Shown here in pieces: positions 21,235 through 29,362 of a DNA stretch of 29,362 bases (the stretch's first letter is position 1; every line of letters starts with the position of its first letter). Both the position numbers and the translations under genes were made by a program. The notes below the pieces were generated by a model. That model made no database searches. It saw only the letters and a list, made by a program, of their open reading frames with translations, and was not told the DNA's origin. This stretch comes from an uncultured Clostridia bacterium (lineage in GTDB: Bacteria; Bacillota; Clostridia; Christensenellales; Aristaeellaceae): positions 1 through 29,362 of the forward strand of contig CALCUD010000058.1 of assembly GCA_937906775.1 (NCBI GenBank), written 5' to 3'.

Positions 21235-22242
21235 ATGCCGAAGACGGAACGGCGGACATGGTTCGTGGCGCCGGTTGTCTGGATGCTGATCCTGACGCTG
21301 GCTTCCTTAAAAGGCATTCTCCCGCTCAGCGCCGCACTGATCCTTTTGCCTGTTGTCGCGGCCGTTCTGGCATACACTTCCGGGACGCTTGCCGCGCTGG
21401 CCCTTTGTGCCGTTGCCCTGGGCTGTTCGGCGGTGACGCTTCCGTCCGGCGCGTGGCCGGTGGCTCTGCCGTGGTGCGCCCTCAGCGGCGCGATCGCCGT
21501 GATCCCTTTCCGCAAGCCTGTGATCCGTCCCGTTCTCTGGGCGGCGTTTACGGCTTCGGCATGGGTCGGCGGACTGCTGATCCTTTCCGGGATCTGGCAG
21601 GGGCGGATCGCCGACGGGCTGGCGCAGAGCTGCTGCGACTGGATTTCTGCGAGTCCTGTGTGCGATTCGCTTCTTCTCAACGCGTACAGCGCGGGCTTGT
21701 CCCGGCTCAGCGGGGTTACTGTCAATATCGCGGGCGGCTTTCTGATGACGGACGAGATCCGGATGGAACTGCTGTACAGCCTTCGGGTCAGCCTGGAGCA
21801 TATGCTTCCGGGGTTCCTGTGTGACGCATTCGTTTATCATACCGCGCTGACGGCGTTTCTGTGTGTTCTCCTCCCGGACAGCCGGCGCCGCCGCAACGGC
21901 GAAAAGGGGATCCTGCCTTCCGTCGATCAGTGGTATATTCCCCGCGGCCTTGGCCTGGCGGTGACTTTGCTGGCGCTCGGCTGGCTTGTGGCTTATCTTT
22001 CCGACGGCGGCGTCACCATGTATCTCGGATGGATGTGCGCCGCGGTGTTCAAGGCGGCTTACCTGCTGCAGGGTGTGTGTCTGCTGCAGTGGCTTGAGAA
22101 GAAGATCGGCGTGCGGAGCACCGCGCGCAATGTATGGGCGATCCTCCTGTCCGTGCTGGCACCGGTAGTGCCCATCGTGATGGGAATGATAGATCAAAGG
22201 CGGGACGCAAGGCATCTCCGCCCGAATGAGGAGGCAGACTGA
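21235..22242 (+). CDS. YybS-like (DUF2232) membrane protein
   Basis: A 335-aa integral membrane protein with about eight hydrophobic spans. The C-terminal pattern (QWYIPRGLGLAVTLLALGW, then MYLGWMCAAVFKAAYLLQGV, then VPIVMGMIDQR) and the position directly before rplI and dnaB match YybS/DUF2232, which precedes gdpP-rplI-dnaC in Bacillus. The gdpP phosphodiesterase gene normally between them is absent here. GGAGGTGAG precedes the ATG. Assignment to YybS rests on topology and gene order more than on residue identity. Its role is unknown in all species I know. Confidence 0.75.
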   Translation: MPKTERRTWFVAPVVWMLILTLASLKGILPLSAALILLPVVAAVLAYTSGTLAALALCAVALGCSAVTLPSGAWPVALPWCALSGAIAVIPFRKPVIRPVLWAAFTASAWVGGLLILSGIWQGRIADGLAQSCCDWISASPVCDSLLLNAYSAGLSRLSGVTVNIAGGFLMTDEIRMELLYSLRVSLEHMLPGFLCDAFVYHTALTAFLCVLLPDSRRRRNGEKGILPSVDQWYIPRGLGLAVTLLALGWLVAYLSDGGVTMYLGWMCAAVFKAAYLLQGVCLLQWLEKKIGVRSTARNVWAILLSVLAPVVPIVMGMIDQRRDARHLRPNEEAD

Positions 22243-22244
22243 AG

Positions 22245-22700
22245 ATGAAAGTTGTTTTGCTGAAAGACGTCAAAAACATCGGAAAGCGTGATGATATCCT
22301 GAACGTGAGCGACGGATATGCCCGTAATTTCCTGTTCCCCCAGAAACTGGCCGCGGAAGCGACTCCCGGCGCGCTGAAGGAGATCGAGCGCAAAAAAGCC
22401 GCGCGGGACGCCCGTGAAGCGGAACAGCTTGCCGAAGCCAAAGCCAAGGCAGACGGACTGAAGGGCAAGGTCATTGAACTGGCGATCAAATGCGGCGACA
22501 AAGGCCGTCTCTACGGCAGCGTGACGACGGCGGAGGTAGCCGGCGAGCTTGAAAAGCAGCACGGGATCAAGGTCGACAAGCATAAGATCGATCTTGGCGA
22601 GCCGATCAAAGAAGTGGGCGACCGGAAAATTTCCGTATGGCTCTATACCGGAGTGACGACCGAAATGATTCTGCGGGTTGCTCCTTTGACCAAGAAATAA
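22245..22700 (+). CDS. rplI: Ribosomal protein bL9
   Basis: A 151-aa protein. MKVVLLKDVKNIGKRDDILNV and the following GYARNFLFPQKLA are the L9 signature at the N-terminal rRNA-binding domain. A long connecting helix (about 45-75, Ala/Glu/Lys-rich) and the C-terminal domain (GRLYGSVTTAEVA) follow. L9 stabilises the L1-stalk base and limits frameshifting. The start is two bases after the upstream stop, with GGAGG about 11 bases away. The dnaB start is 18 bases beyond its stop, the classical rplI-dnaB arrangement. Confidence 0.98.
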   Translation: MKVVLLKDVKNIGKRDDILNVSDGYARNFLFPQKLAAEATPGALKEIERKKAARDAREAEQLAEAKAKADGLKGKVIELAIKCGDKGRLYGSVTTAEVAGELEKQHGIKVDKHKIDLGEPIKEVGDRKISVWLYTGVTTEMILRVAPLTKK

Positions 22701-22718
22701 CAGGATGGAGAGCGGACC

Positions 22719-24095
22719 ATGGCAACGTACGACGACGGGGAGATGCGGGGCGTTGTCCCCCCGAACAGCAGTGAGGCGGAGATCAGTGTCCTGGGCGCGA
22801 TGCTCAAGGACAGCAATGCTGTGCTCCGGGCCATGGAACAGCTGAAGCCGGAGGATTTCTATCTGCCGGAACATCAGGAGATATTCCGCGCCATGAGCAG
22901 CCTGAGCGTTAACCGGGTCCCTGTTGATCTGACAACAGTTGACGCCGAGCTTTCCCGGCGCGGATCGCTGGAAGGGGTCGGCGGGGTCGTGTACCTGATG
23001 CGGCTGATGTCGGCGGTGCCGACGACCGCGAATGCCCACGCGTATATCGATATCGTAGCCCAGAAAAGCACGCTCCGGAAGCTGATCCATGCCGCGCAGG
23101 GCATTTCCAAAGAATGCTTCAGCCAGCAGGATTCCGTCCGCGAGATCCTGGCCGGCGCGGAAAAATCCATTTTTGATATCGCCATGAACCGGGCGGACGG
23201 GGAATCCCTGAAGCCGGTCAGCGACGTTCTGGTCGACACCTACCGCGAGATCGAGACCCTGGCCGAGAACAAAGGCGGAATCTCCGGCGTACCGACGGGG
23301 TTTGTGGATCTGGACGGATATCTGACAGGTCTCCATCCGGGTGAGCTGATCATCATCGGCGCGCGTCCGGCAATGGGCAAGACCTCATTTGCCATGAATA
23401 TCGCGTCGTATGCCAGCGTCCGGAAGAATAAGTCTGTTGCCGTCTTTTCGCTCGAAATGCCCCGGGAACAGATCGCAATGCGCGTTCTCTGCTCCGAAGC
23501 CCGCGTGGATATGCAGCGGGTCCGGAAAGGAACGCTTAGCGAACAGGACTGGATGAAGCTGGCTCAGTCGCTGGCTCCGATCGCCAACGCCCCCCTGTAT
23601 CTGGATGACACCTCCGGACTGACTCCGAGCATACTGCGCTCCAGATGCCGGCGTCTGATGATGGACAAACATCTGGATCTGGTGATCCTGGACTATCTGG
23701 GACTGATGCATTCTGACGAGCGGATCGAAAACCGTGTGAACGAGATCGGCGAAATAAGCCGTCAGCTGAAGTCCATTGCTTTGGAACTGAAGATCCCAGT
23801 GATCGCCTGCGCGCAGCTGAGCCGTGCCAACAAGGACAGGCCGGACAAGCGGCCGGTACTGAGCGATCTGCGTGATTCCGGAAGCATTGAGCAGGACGCC
23901 GATGTGGTTATGTTCCTTCACCGCGAGGAATATTACAATCATGATACGGAAGACAAGAACATCGGTGAAGTGATTATCGCCAAGCAGCGCAGCGGCCCTC
24001 TCGGGACGGTCAAGCTTGCCTGGCTGAGCGAATATACCACCTTTGCCAATCTGGCAAGGGAGGAAGCCTACGGCGGCGGAGACGCGCCGTTCTGA
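22719..24095 (+). CDS. dnaB: Replicative DNA helicase DnaB (DnaC of Bacillus)
   Basis: A 458-aa hexameric helicase that unwinds DNA ahead of the replication fork. The N-terminal primase-interaction domain covers about 10-150 (PPNSSEAEISVLGAML). The RecA-like motor has Walker A GARPAMGKTS (214-223), Walker B LVILDYLGLM, SRQLKSIALELKIPV and QLSR...LRDSGSIEQDADVV. Length is normal for the family and no intein is present. GGAGAG lies upstream of the ATG. Co-transcribed with rplI and followed by the YhaM-type gene after 19 bases. Confidence 0.98.
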   Translation: MATYDDGEMRGVVPPNSSEAEISVLGAMLKDSNAVLRAMEQLKPEDFYLPEHQEIFRAMSSLSVNRVPVDLTTVDAELSRRGSLEGVGGVVYLMRLMSAVPTTANAHAYIDIVAQKSTLRKLIHAAQGISKECFSQQDSVREILAGAEKSIFDIAMNRADGESLKPVSDVLVDTYREIETLAENKGGISGVPTGFVDLDGYLTGLHPGELIIIGARPAMGKTSFAMNIASYASVRKNKSVAVFSLEMPREQIAMRVLCSEARVDMQRVRKGTLSEQDWMKLAQSLAPIANAPLYLDDTSGLTPSILRSRCRRLMMDKHLDLVILDYLGLMHSDERIENRVNEIGEISRQLKSIALELKIPVIACAQLSRANKDRPDKRPVLSDLRDSGSIEQDADVVMFLHREEYYNHDTEDKNIGEVIIAKQRSGPLGTVKLAWLSEYTTFANLAREEAYGGGDAPF

Positions 24096-24114
24096 CACGG
24101 GCGGAGGAGAATGA

Positions 24115-25074
24115 ATGGAGAATTATACGATCTGCCAACTGATAAAAGACGCCCGGTTTGAAGGATTCCTGCTGGTCCGCTCCGCTGAAAAGCGGAAGGA
24201 CAGCAAAGGCAACGATTATGTCGATATGAATCTGACAGACCGGAGCGGAGAGATCAACTGCAAGCTCTGGAACTGGGACGGGACCCAGCAGGTTCCTCAG
24301 AGCGGCGAGGTTGTCAAGGTCCGGGGCACCGTTCAGGAATATAACGGACGTCTGCAGCTCCGGGTGGAAAAATGGCGGTTTGCCACGCCGGAGGATCCGG
24401 TGGATATGAACACGCTGGTCCCCAGCGCACCCCGGAGCAGCCGGGAGATGCGCACGGAAATCGATGAGACGGTCGCGGGTTTTCAGAGCGAGAAACTCCG
24501 GAAACTGACAACGGAGATGCTGGAAATGTCCGGAAGCCGGCTGGAATGGTTCCCGGCCGCACAGCGGATGCATCATGCTGAGCGCAGCGGTCTGCTGCAC
24601 CATACGACCGACATGCTCCGGCTGGCCAAAGGCATCCTTGCCGTGTATCCCTGGCTGAATAGCGATCTGCTGCTGGCCGGCGTCATTATCCACGATCTGG
24701 GCAAAATGGATGAGCTCAAGAGCGACAAAACCGGGAACGTGACTGATTATACCCGCGACGGTCAGCTATTGGGACATCTGGTCCGCGGAATCACCAATCT
24801 GAACTGCGCCGCGGAAAAGACCGGGGTGGACGGCGAAACGCTGGTGATGCTGGAGCATATGCTGCTGAGCCATCACGGGGAAAGCGAATACGGAAGTCCC
24901 AAGGCGCCGATGTTCCCGGAAGCGGAAGCGCTCCACTGGATCGATATGATCGACGCGCGGATGAACACCATGAAGGGCGTGGTGGACAAGACGCCGGAAG
25001 GCGCCTTCAGCGAGAAGATCTTCTCGCTGGACAGGAGGGTATACCATCCGTTCTATACGGATGACGCCGAATAA
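24115..25074 (+). CDS. YhaM-type 3'-5' exoribonuclease (OB plus HD domain)
   Basis: A 319-aa protein with an N-terminal OB fold (about 10-90, DMNLTDRSGEINCKLWN) for nucleic-acid binding and a C-terminal HD hydrolase domain (RSGLLHHTTDML with H162/H163; IIHDLGKMDEL with H193-D194; EHMLLSHHGE). This is the architecture of B. subtilis YhaM, an Mn2+-dependent 3'-5' exonuclease acting on RNA and single-stranded DNA. The ATG at 24115 has GGAGG 7 bases upstream; a second ATG four bases earlier is out of frame. Its place directly behind dnaB is not the Bacillus arrangement. Confidence 0.9.
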   Translation: MENYTICQLIKDARFEGFLLVRSAEKRKDSKGNDYVDMNLTDRSGEINCKLWNWDGTQQVPQSGEVVKVRGTVQEYNGRLQLRVEKWRFATPEDPVDMNTLVPSAPRSSREMRTEIDETVAGFQSEKLRKLTTEMLEMSGSRLEWFPAAQRMHHAERSGLLHHTTDMLRLAKGILAVYPWLNSDLLLAGVIIHDLGKMDELKSDKTGNVTDYTRDGQLLGHLVRGITNLNCAAEKTGVDGETLVMLEHMLLSHHGESEYGSPKAPMFPEAEALHWIDMIDARMNTMKGVVDKTPEGAFSEKIFSLDRRVYHPFYTDDAE

Positions 25075-25142
25075 CGGAACAAAATGTGTGTATGAAGCGT
25101 TATACAGATCGGAAACTTAATGACAGGATGGAGGAATGAATC

Positions 25143-25958
25143 ATGTGGAAGAAACGGATGCTGTGCCTGGTTTTGATCCTGTGCGCCATCATGCTGGCAT
25201 CATGCCAGAAAAAAGAGGTATTCAGCACGACCGTTCCCAATCAGCCGCAGGAGAATCAGCCTGAGGAAGCTGTCTCTGACATCGGCCAGAACATCTACGC
25301 GGAACCTGTGCAGGATTTTGACGACGGAAGCTACAATCCCGCTTCCGAAGAAGGCGGGGAATGGGAAGATGTCTTCGATACGGACGCAAGCGCGACGCAG
25401 ACGCCCGTGATTCAGAGCGAATATGCAGGCGCGACGCCCGTTCTGATCGATCCTGTCGATAAACCGACGCCCACTCCGCTGCCGCCTCTTTCTTTCAGCT
25501 ATGAGACCTATACGGCCACGACCCTGAAGATGACCTTTGAAGCTCCTTCAGGATGGATCGTTGACGAATCCGCGTCGGATACCTACATCCTGATCAATCC
25601 GATGCCCATGGATTACGCGGCTACGCTGACGGTCCGCTGCGTTCCTGTCAACAAGCAGTATACCAAGAGCGAGCTGACCAAGGAGATTAAGGGCATGCTT
25701 GAAACCATCGGCTCCGAAGGATTCAAAAATTACGATCCTTCCCAGACGGCGGAACGATCCTTCCTCGGCAACTCCGGAATCTACGCGAACTACAAGGGTA
25801 CGCTTCACGACGGTACCAAAGTTGCCGGACGGATCATCGCAACCTGCGTCAACAAGAACCTGTACATGCTGCATGTGAGCTATCCGCAGGGCTATACGGA
25901 AACTTATGTTTCCAATGTGTTTGACAAGTTCCGGCATACAGTAAAGCTCGTTGACTGA
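25143..25958 (+). CDS. Lipoprotein, unknown
   Basis: A 271-aa lipoprotein: signal peptide MWKKRMLCLVLILCAIMLASC with lipobox LASC (Cys at 21), so it is anchored on the outer face of the membrane. A long acidic, Gln/Pro/Thr-rich linker (about 30-115, ending TPTPLPP) is followed by a folded domain (about 118-271; MTFEAPSGWIVDESASDTYI, GIYANYKGTLHDGTKVAGRI) resembling small PsbP/DUF1795-like domains that start with a 'f..P.gW' motif. GGATGGAGG lies upstream. It shares the Thr-Pro linker style of the large surface protein that follows 37 bases later, so both may act in the same wall-associated process. Confidence 0.82.
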   Translation: MWKKRMLCLVLILCAIMLASCQKKEVFSTTVPNQPQENQPEEAVSDIGQNIYAEPVQDFDDGSYNPASEEGGEWEDVFDTDASATQTPVIQSEYAGATPVLIDPVDKPTPTPLPPLSFSYETYTATTLKMTFEAPSGWIVDESASDTYILINPMPMDYAATLTVRCVPVNKQYTKSELTKEIKGMLETIGSEGFKNYDPSQTAERSFLGNSGIYANYKGTLHDGTKVAGRIIATCVNKNLYMLHVSYPQGYTETYVSNVFDKFRHTVKLVD

Positions 25959-25980
25959 TTTCGAACGGAGACTGATACGG

Positions 25981-25995
25981 AGGTTCCCTGAACCT
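25981..25995 (+). promoter_or_regulatory. Hairpin between ribosome site and start codon of the surface protein
   Basis: AGGTTC-CCT-GAACCT is a perfect 6-bp stem that ends at the base before the ATG. It takes up the last bases of the CGGAGG ribosome site (25978-25983). The linear spacing is 12 bases. The hairpin could hide the site or bring it closer to the ATG. Confidence 0.5.
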
Positions 25996-28900
25996 ATGAA
26001 GAAAGCTCTTCAATCCATTCTTTTCGCGCTCCTGACGCTGACGGTGGCAGGAGCGCTTTGCGTTGCTTTGGCTGAACCGGCTACGGTCAGCGTCCTGTTC
26101 CGCGGTGTGACGGACATGGAAGACGGAACGTCATCCGTGACGGAACTGGAAGGTTCATTCCGCATCCTGGCAGACGGGATCGAGGTCGGCACGGTCGCAT
26201 CCGGTGAAGGGATCCTTGCACTGGACCGGACGGATCATATCCGTGTTGAGCCGATGGCGGAGACCATGCCTGTCGGATGGCAGATCCCGGCGACAATATC
26301 CGGATTATCGTTACAGCCCGGTCAGCACAATGTGGTTTCTGTCACTGTGCATGCTTCGTCCGATCCGGCGGTGACAACCCCGGCGCCCCTGCCGGATGTG
26401 ACCCCGGAACCGGCCCCCGCGCCGGAAATGCAGGATGAGGATCTTCCGGACGCGGGTGTGACAGATCCGCAAAACAGCGATCCGGACGCGATGACCTGGG
26501 ATGAAACGGAGGAACCGTCTCCTGCTCCGGCTTCCGCGACTCAGGTGACTCCGGTTCCGACGCTGCCGCCCTATTCGTCTGTAACGACGTCCGCTCCCAC
26601 TCCGGAACCGGTGCTATCCGCGCTGACAGGCGGGGAAGGAACCGGAACGCTCCTCGTTTCGGTATTCCTTGACAGCAACCGGAACGGTGAATGGGGAAAG
26701 TGGGAAAAAGCCGCGAAGGATTTCCCGGTTTATATTCTGAAAGAAGACGGGACCCCTGTTGCGAAAGCTGTATCGGACTCTTCCGGGATCGCTTCGTTTT
26801 CCGGTCTGGAACCGGGGAATTATGTGATCCGTATGTCATTTGAGGACGACTGGGGAATCAGCATCAAGGGGAATGACTCCTGCATCGAGTTTACCCAAAA
26901 CGCTACCGCGGACAGCGAGCCGGTTCCGGTCAAGGCTGATCAGACGGTTGAACGCGCGGTCGGCGTCATGAAATACATCCATGTCGGCGGATACTGCTGG
27001 CTGGAAACGGAAGCGGACGGCATCAAAAAGGACGGGGAGCAGATGCTTCCGGGGGTCCGGATCACGCTGGAAGGGCAGAAGAACGGTCTGTTCTACGAAA
27101 CAGAATCGGATGAAAACGGAAACTGGTCTGTTTACCGGGTCAAACCCGGTTTCTATACGGTCACCGCATATGCGCCGGACGGAATGATGTTTACCCGCTA
27201 CAGCCGGGAGGGCGGCAAAGCCCGTTCCTTCCTGCACAGGGAGGGCGTTTCACAATGCTCCGAAACGCTGGACCTCAATGACCAGCAGGGCGTGAAGTCG
27301 CAGTCCCGCGACGATGTGAATATCGGATTCACCTGGGCCGGAAAGATCGCGGGCAGGTGTTTCCTGGACGCGAATTACAACGGCTTATACGATGAGGGCG
27401 AACTGCCGATGACAGGCGTCAAGGTCACCGCGATCAAGCCGAATGACGATGAGATCGCAAAAACGTTTTCCGGCGAAGACGGAACGTTTACCCTGACCGG
27501 TCTGTTCGGTAACAATTATACGATTCGCGCGGTTTTACCGGACGACGGAAGCGACTTTACCAAGGTCGTCAGCGATCCGCTGGGGAACCATTTCCAGGCG
27601 CGCGAAGGCCGGCGGGAGAATTTCTGGAAAGACTTCCGGCTCAACGACGGCGAGACGCGCGAAATGAATGTCGGCGTGATCTATCCATCGGCCATTTCCG
27701 GAACGGTCTATCTGGACAACGATTTCTCAGGCAATATGAGCGGTAAGGAATCCGCGGTGAAGGCCGGCCAGCCGGTCACGCTGAAGGATTCGGAAGGAAA
27801 CACCCTCGGGATGCGCAAGACCAACGCCAAGGGCCAGTATGAGTTTACCGACCTGACACCCGGCAATTACACGCTGGAAATGGACGCACTGGAGGGATAT
27901 GCCTTTACAAAGCCGGGAGATGGTAATATCATGCTGAACCTGACCGGCGGAAAAGGATATACCGAGCCCTTCTTTGTTCCTCTGGGTGAAAAGATGACGG
28001 GTCTGGATATCGGAATGATTCGTCCGGCGACTGTTCAGGGCAGCGTCTTCGCGGACAGGAACGACAACGGTGTTCCCGATAACGGTGAAAACGGACTGAG
28101 CGGAACGGTTGTTCGCCTGATGAGCGATGAGGGAGAACAGTTCCGCGCCGAAATCGAAACCGGCGGAGATTTCCTCTTTGATGCCGTGATGCCCGGTGAA
28201 TACTGGCTTGAATATGAACTGCCGGAATTCGGGATCTTCGCGAAACTTTCCGGTAAAAACGGGAATACGATCTCCGGCGACGGCCGGACCGGCGCGGGTG
28301 AACATTTCACCGTGAAGTCGGGCGACACTGTGGACGCGCCGCTGTGCGGCGGTCTGACGCTCGGCCGGATCACGGGTACGGTCTTCAATGATCACGACGG
28401 TAACGGCGAAGCGATCGACGAAGAAGAACCGCTGCCCGGTACGGTCCTGACGCTGCAGCCTTCCCGCGAGGATCTGGAGCCGGTTGAATGCACGACCGGA
28501 GAAGACGGGACATTCGCTCTGACAGAACTGCATCCGGATACCTATACCCTTTCCGTGAAACTGCCGGAAGGATATGTGTCCGCCAGAACACATCTACTGA
28601 AACTTCCGCTTTCGCACGGGGTCAACGATCAGACGGTTTCGCTCACGGTGAATATGGGCGACAGCTGGACCGACCAGATGCTGGGCGCTGCGATCCCTTC
28701 CGGACTGAAGGGACAGGTTTGGCTGGATGAAAACTGCAACGGTCTTTTTGACGAGGGTGAACAGACACCGGAAGGATATCAGGTCACTGTGACCGATGAA
28801 ATGACAGGATCGGTTTTCTCCGCCCTCACAACAGACACGGAAGGCCGGTTTGAAACCTGGGGCATGGTTCCCGGTCTTTTCACTGTCAGCTATGAAATGG

Positions 28901-29362
28901 ACGACAGGACCGAACCCTCCGGTGAGGGTGACAGCACCTTTACCCAGGAGGGCAGAACCCTGGTGATGCGCGGGATCCGCCTGGAGGAGGGAACCTCCCG
29001 GGAAGACCTGCGTCTGGGGATGATCCGCTACACGACGTTGGCCGGTTCCGTGTGGATCGACCGCGGAAACGGAATTGAACAGCTGGCGGAAGCCAGGGTG
29101 ACGCTGAAGGATGAATCGGATCAGGAGCTGCAGTCCGTGACGACCGGAAGCGACGGAGCCTACAGCTTTACAGGTCTGCTGCCGGGCGAGTACCGGATCG
29201 CGGCGGAGCTGCCTTCCGGCTGCGTGGTCGTGGAACCGGAAGACGACCGTCTGGAAGACGGACTGGTCTCCGTGATGACCGAGACCAACAGCCGGCGCGG
29301 GGAAAGCGATCTGATTACGGTAATCATGGGAGCAGACCGGCTGCGGCTGAATATCGGCAGCG
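25996..29362 (+). CDS. Large secreted protein with SdrD-B-like repeat domains (3' end outside window)
   Basis: Open from the ATG at 25996 to the window edge (1122 codons, no stop). Signal peptide (residues 1-26, ending CVALA), a small N-terminal domain, then a Pro/Thr/Glu-rich linker (about 120-205). A chain of prealbumin-like beta-sandwich domains of the SdrD-B/Cna-B class follows. At least seven repeat openings of the type 'G.VF.D.N.NG..D.GE' are seen, near 26665, 27361, 27710, 28048, 28383, 28720 and 29050. Such loops bind calcium in SdrD; here several are degenerate (for example D..FSGNMSGKE). Each domain closes with 'F..L.PG.Y.L', as in Cna-B/SpaA folds. A cell-wall anchor or C-terminal membrane span would be past 29362. 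Probably an adhesin or stalk. Confidence 0.88.
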   Translation, partial: MKKALQSILFALLTLTVAGALCVALAEPATVSVLFRGVTDMEDGTSSVTELEGSFRILADGIEVGTVASGEGILALDRTDHIRVEPMAETMPVGWQIPATISGLSLQPGQHNVVSVTVHASSDPAVTTPAPLPDVTPEPAPAPEMQDEDLPDAGVTDPQNSDPDAMTWDETEEPSPAPASATQVTPVPTLPPYSSVTTSAPTPEPVLSALTGGEGTGTLLVSVFLDSNRNGEWGKWEKAAKDFPVYILKEDGTPVAKAVSDSSGIASFSGLEPGNYVIRMSFEDDWGISIKGNDSCIEFTQNATADSEPVPVKADQTVERAVGVMKYIHVGGYCWLETEADGIKKDGEQMLPGVRITLEGQKNGLFYETESDENGNWSVYRVKPGFYTVTAYAPDGMMFTRYSREGGKARSFLHREGVSQCSETLDLNDQQGVKSQSRDDVNIGFTWAGKIAGRCFLDANYNGLYDEGELPMTGVKVTAIKPNDDEIAKTFSGEDGTFTLTGLFGNNYTIRAVLPDDGSDFTKVVSDPLGNHFQAREGRRENFWKDFRLNDGETREMNVGVIYPSAISGTVYLDNDFSGNMSGKESAVKAGQPVTLKDSEGNTLGMRKTNAKGQYEFTDLTPGNYTLEMDALEGYAFTKPGDGNIMLNLTGGKGYTEPFFVPLGEKMTGLDIGMIRPATVQGSVFADRNDNGVPDNGENGLSGTVVRLMSDEGEQFRAEIETGGDFLFDAVMPGEYWLEYELPEFGIFAKLSGKNGNTISGDGRTGAGEHFTVKSGDTVDAPLCGGLTLGRITGTVFNDHDGNGEAIDEEEPLPGTVLTLQPSREDLEPVECTTGEDGTFALTELHPDTYTLSVKLPEGYVSARTHLLKLPLSHGVNDQTVSLTVNMGDSWTDQMLGAAIPSGLKGQVWLDENCNGLFDEGEQTPEGYQVTVTDEMTGSVFSALTTDTEGRFETWGMVPGLFTVSYEMDDRTEPSGEGDSTFTQEGRTLVMRGIRLEEGTSREDLRLGMIRYTTLAGSVWIDRGNGIEQLAEARVTLKDESDQELQSVTTGSDGAYSFTGLLPGEYRIAAELPSGCVVVEPEDDRLEDGLVSVMTETNSRRGESDLITVIMGADRLRLNIGS

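Overview
The window reads as a low-GC-lineage (Bacillota/Clostridia-type) chromosome with a GC-rich core. The evidence is strong AGGAGG ribosome binding sites, the core block YybS-like membrane protein / rplI (L9) / dnaB / YhaM-type exoribonuclease, PadR, AraC and XRE regulators, a DUF6171-like zinc protein and a HAAS/DUF4097 protein. A gut or rumen Clostridia (Christensenellales-like) host is my inference from gene content and codon style; no rRNA or other taxonomic marker is present.

Left part (1 to about 9.35 kb) is accessory DNA, visibly richer in A+T than the rest. It holds a glycosyltransferase and an XRE regulator on the minus strand. After a structured non-coding leader comes a four-gene plus-strand operon: a NERD-domain protein with a C-terminal membrane anchor, a secreted small protein, an unknown protein and a winged-helix-like small protein. 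It ends at a clear terminator. Next is a decayed patch: the 3' remnant of one gene meets a 5'-truncated helicase tail with zinc ribbons, then a zinc-ribbon protein, then an in-frame remnant behind its stop codon. Between 6.2 and 6.8 kb the minus strand carries two tRNA T-arm-like 3' ends, each followed by a terminator hairpin. One of them caps a compact, multi-branched RNA-like structure that I cannot match to a known family. An AraC/GyrI-like regulator, a small DUF2007-like membrane protein and an APH-fold kinase form the next operon.

Right part (about 9.5 kb to the end) is GC-rich and orderly. A C_GCAxxG_C_C-type protein is followed by an ABC-2 exporter operon (ATPase and two permeases), preceded by a near-consensus promoter and a terminator in its leader. 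Then come a GH51 arabinofuranosidase with a DUF6171-like partner, a PadR/HAAS-DUF4097 pair, a MATE exporter (also with a leader terminator), a GH127 beta-L-arabinofuranosidase with an endonuclease/exonuclease/phosphatase-fold protein, and tRNA-Arg(CCG). The replication/translation block follows. The window ends in a lipoprotein and a long secreted protein with repeated SdrD-B-like domains that runs off the edge.

Functional themes: two cytoplasmic arabinofuranosidases of opposite anomeric specificity, so arabinose-containing oligosaccharides are probably taken up before hydrolysis. Two export systems look controlled by transcription attenuation. The left side is a degraded accessory island. 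The most unusual object is the structured minus-strand element at about 6.58-6.76 kb.
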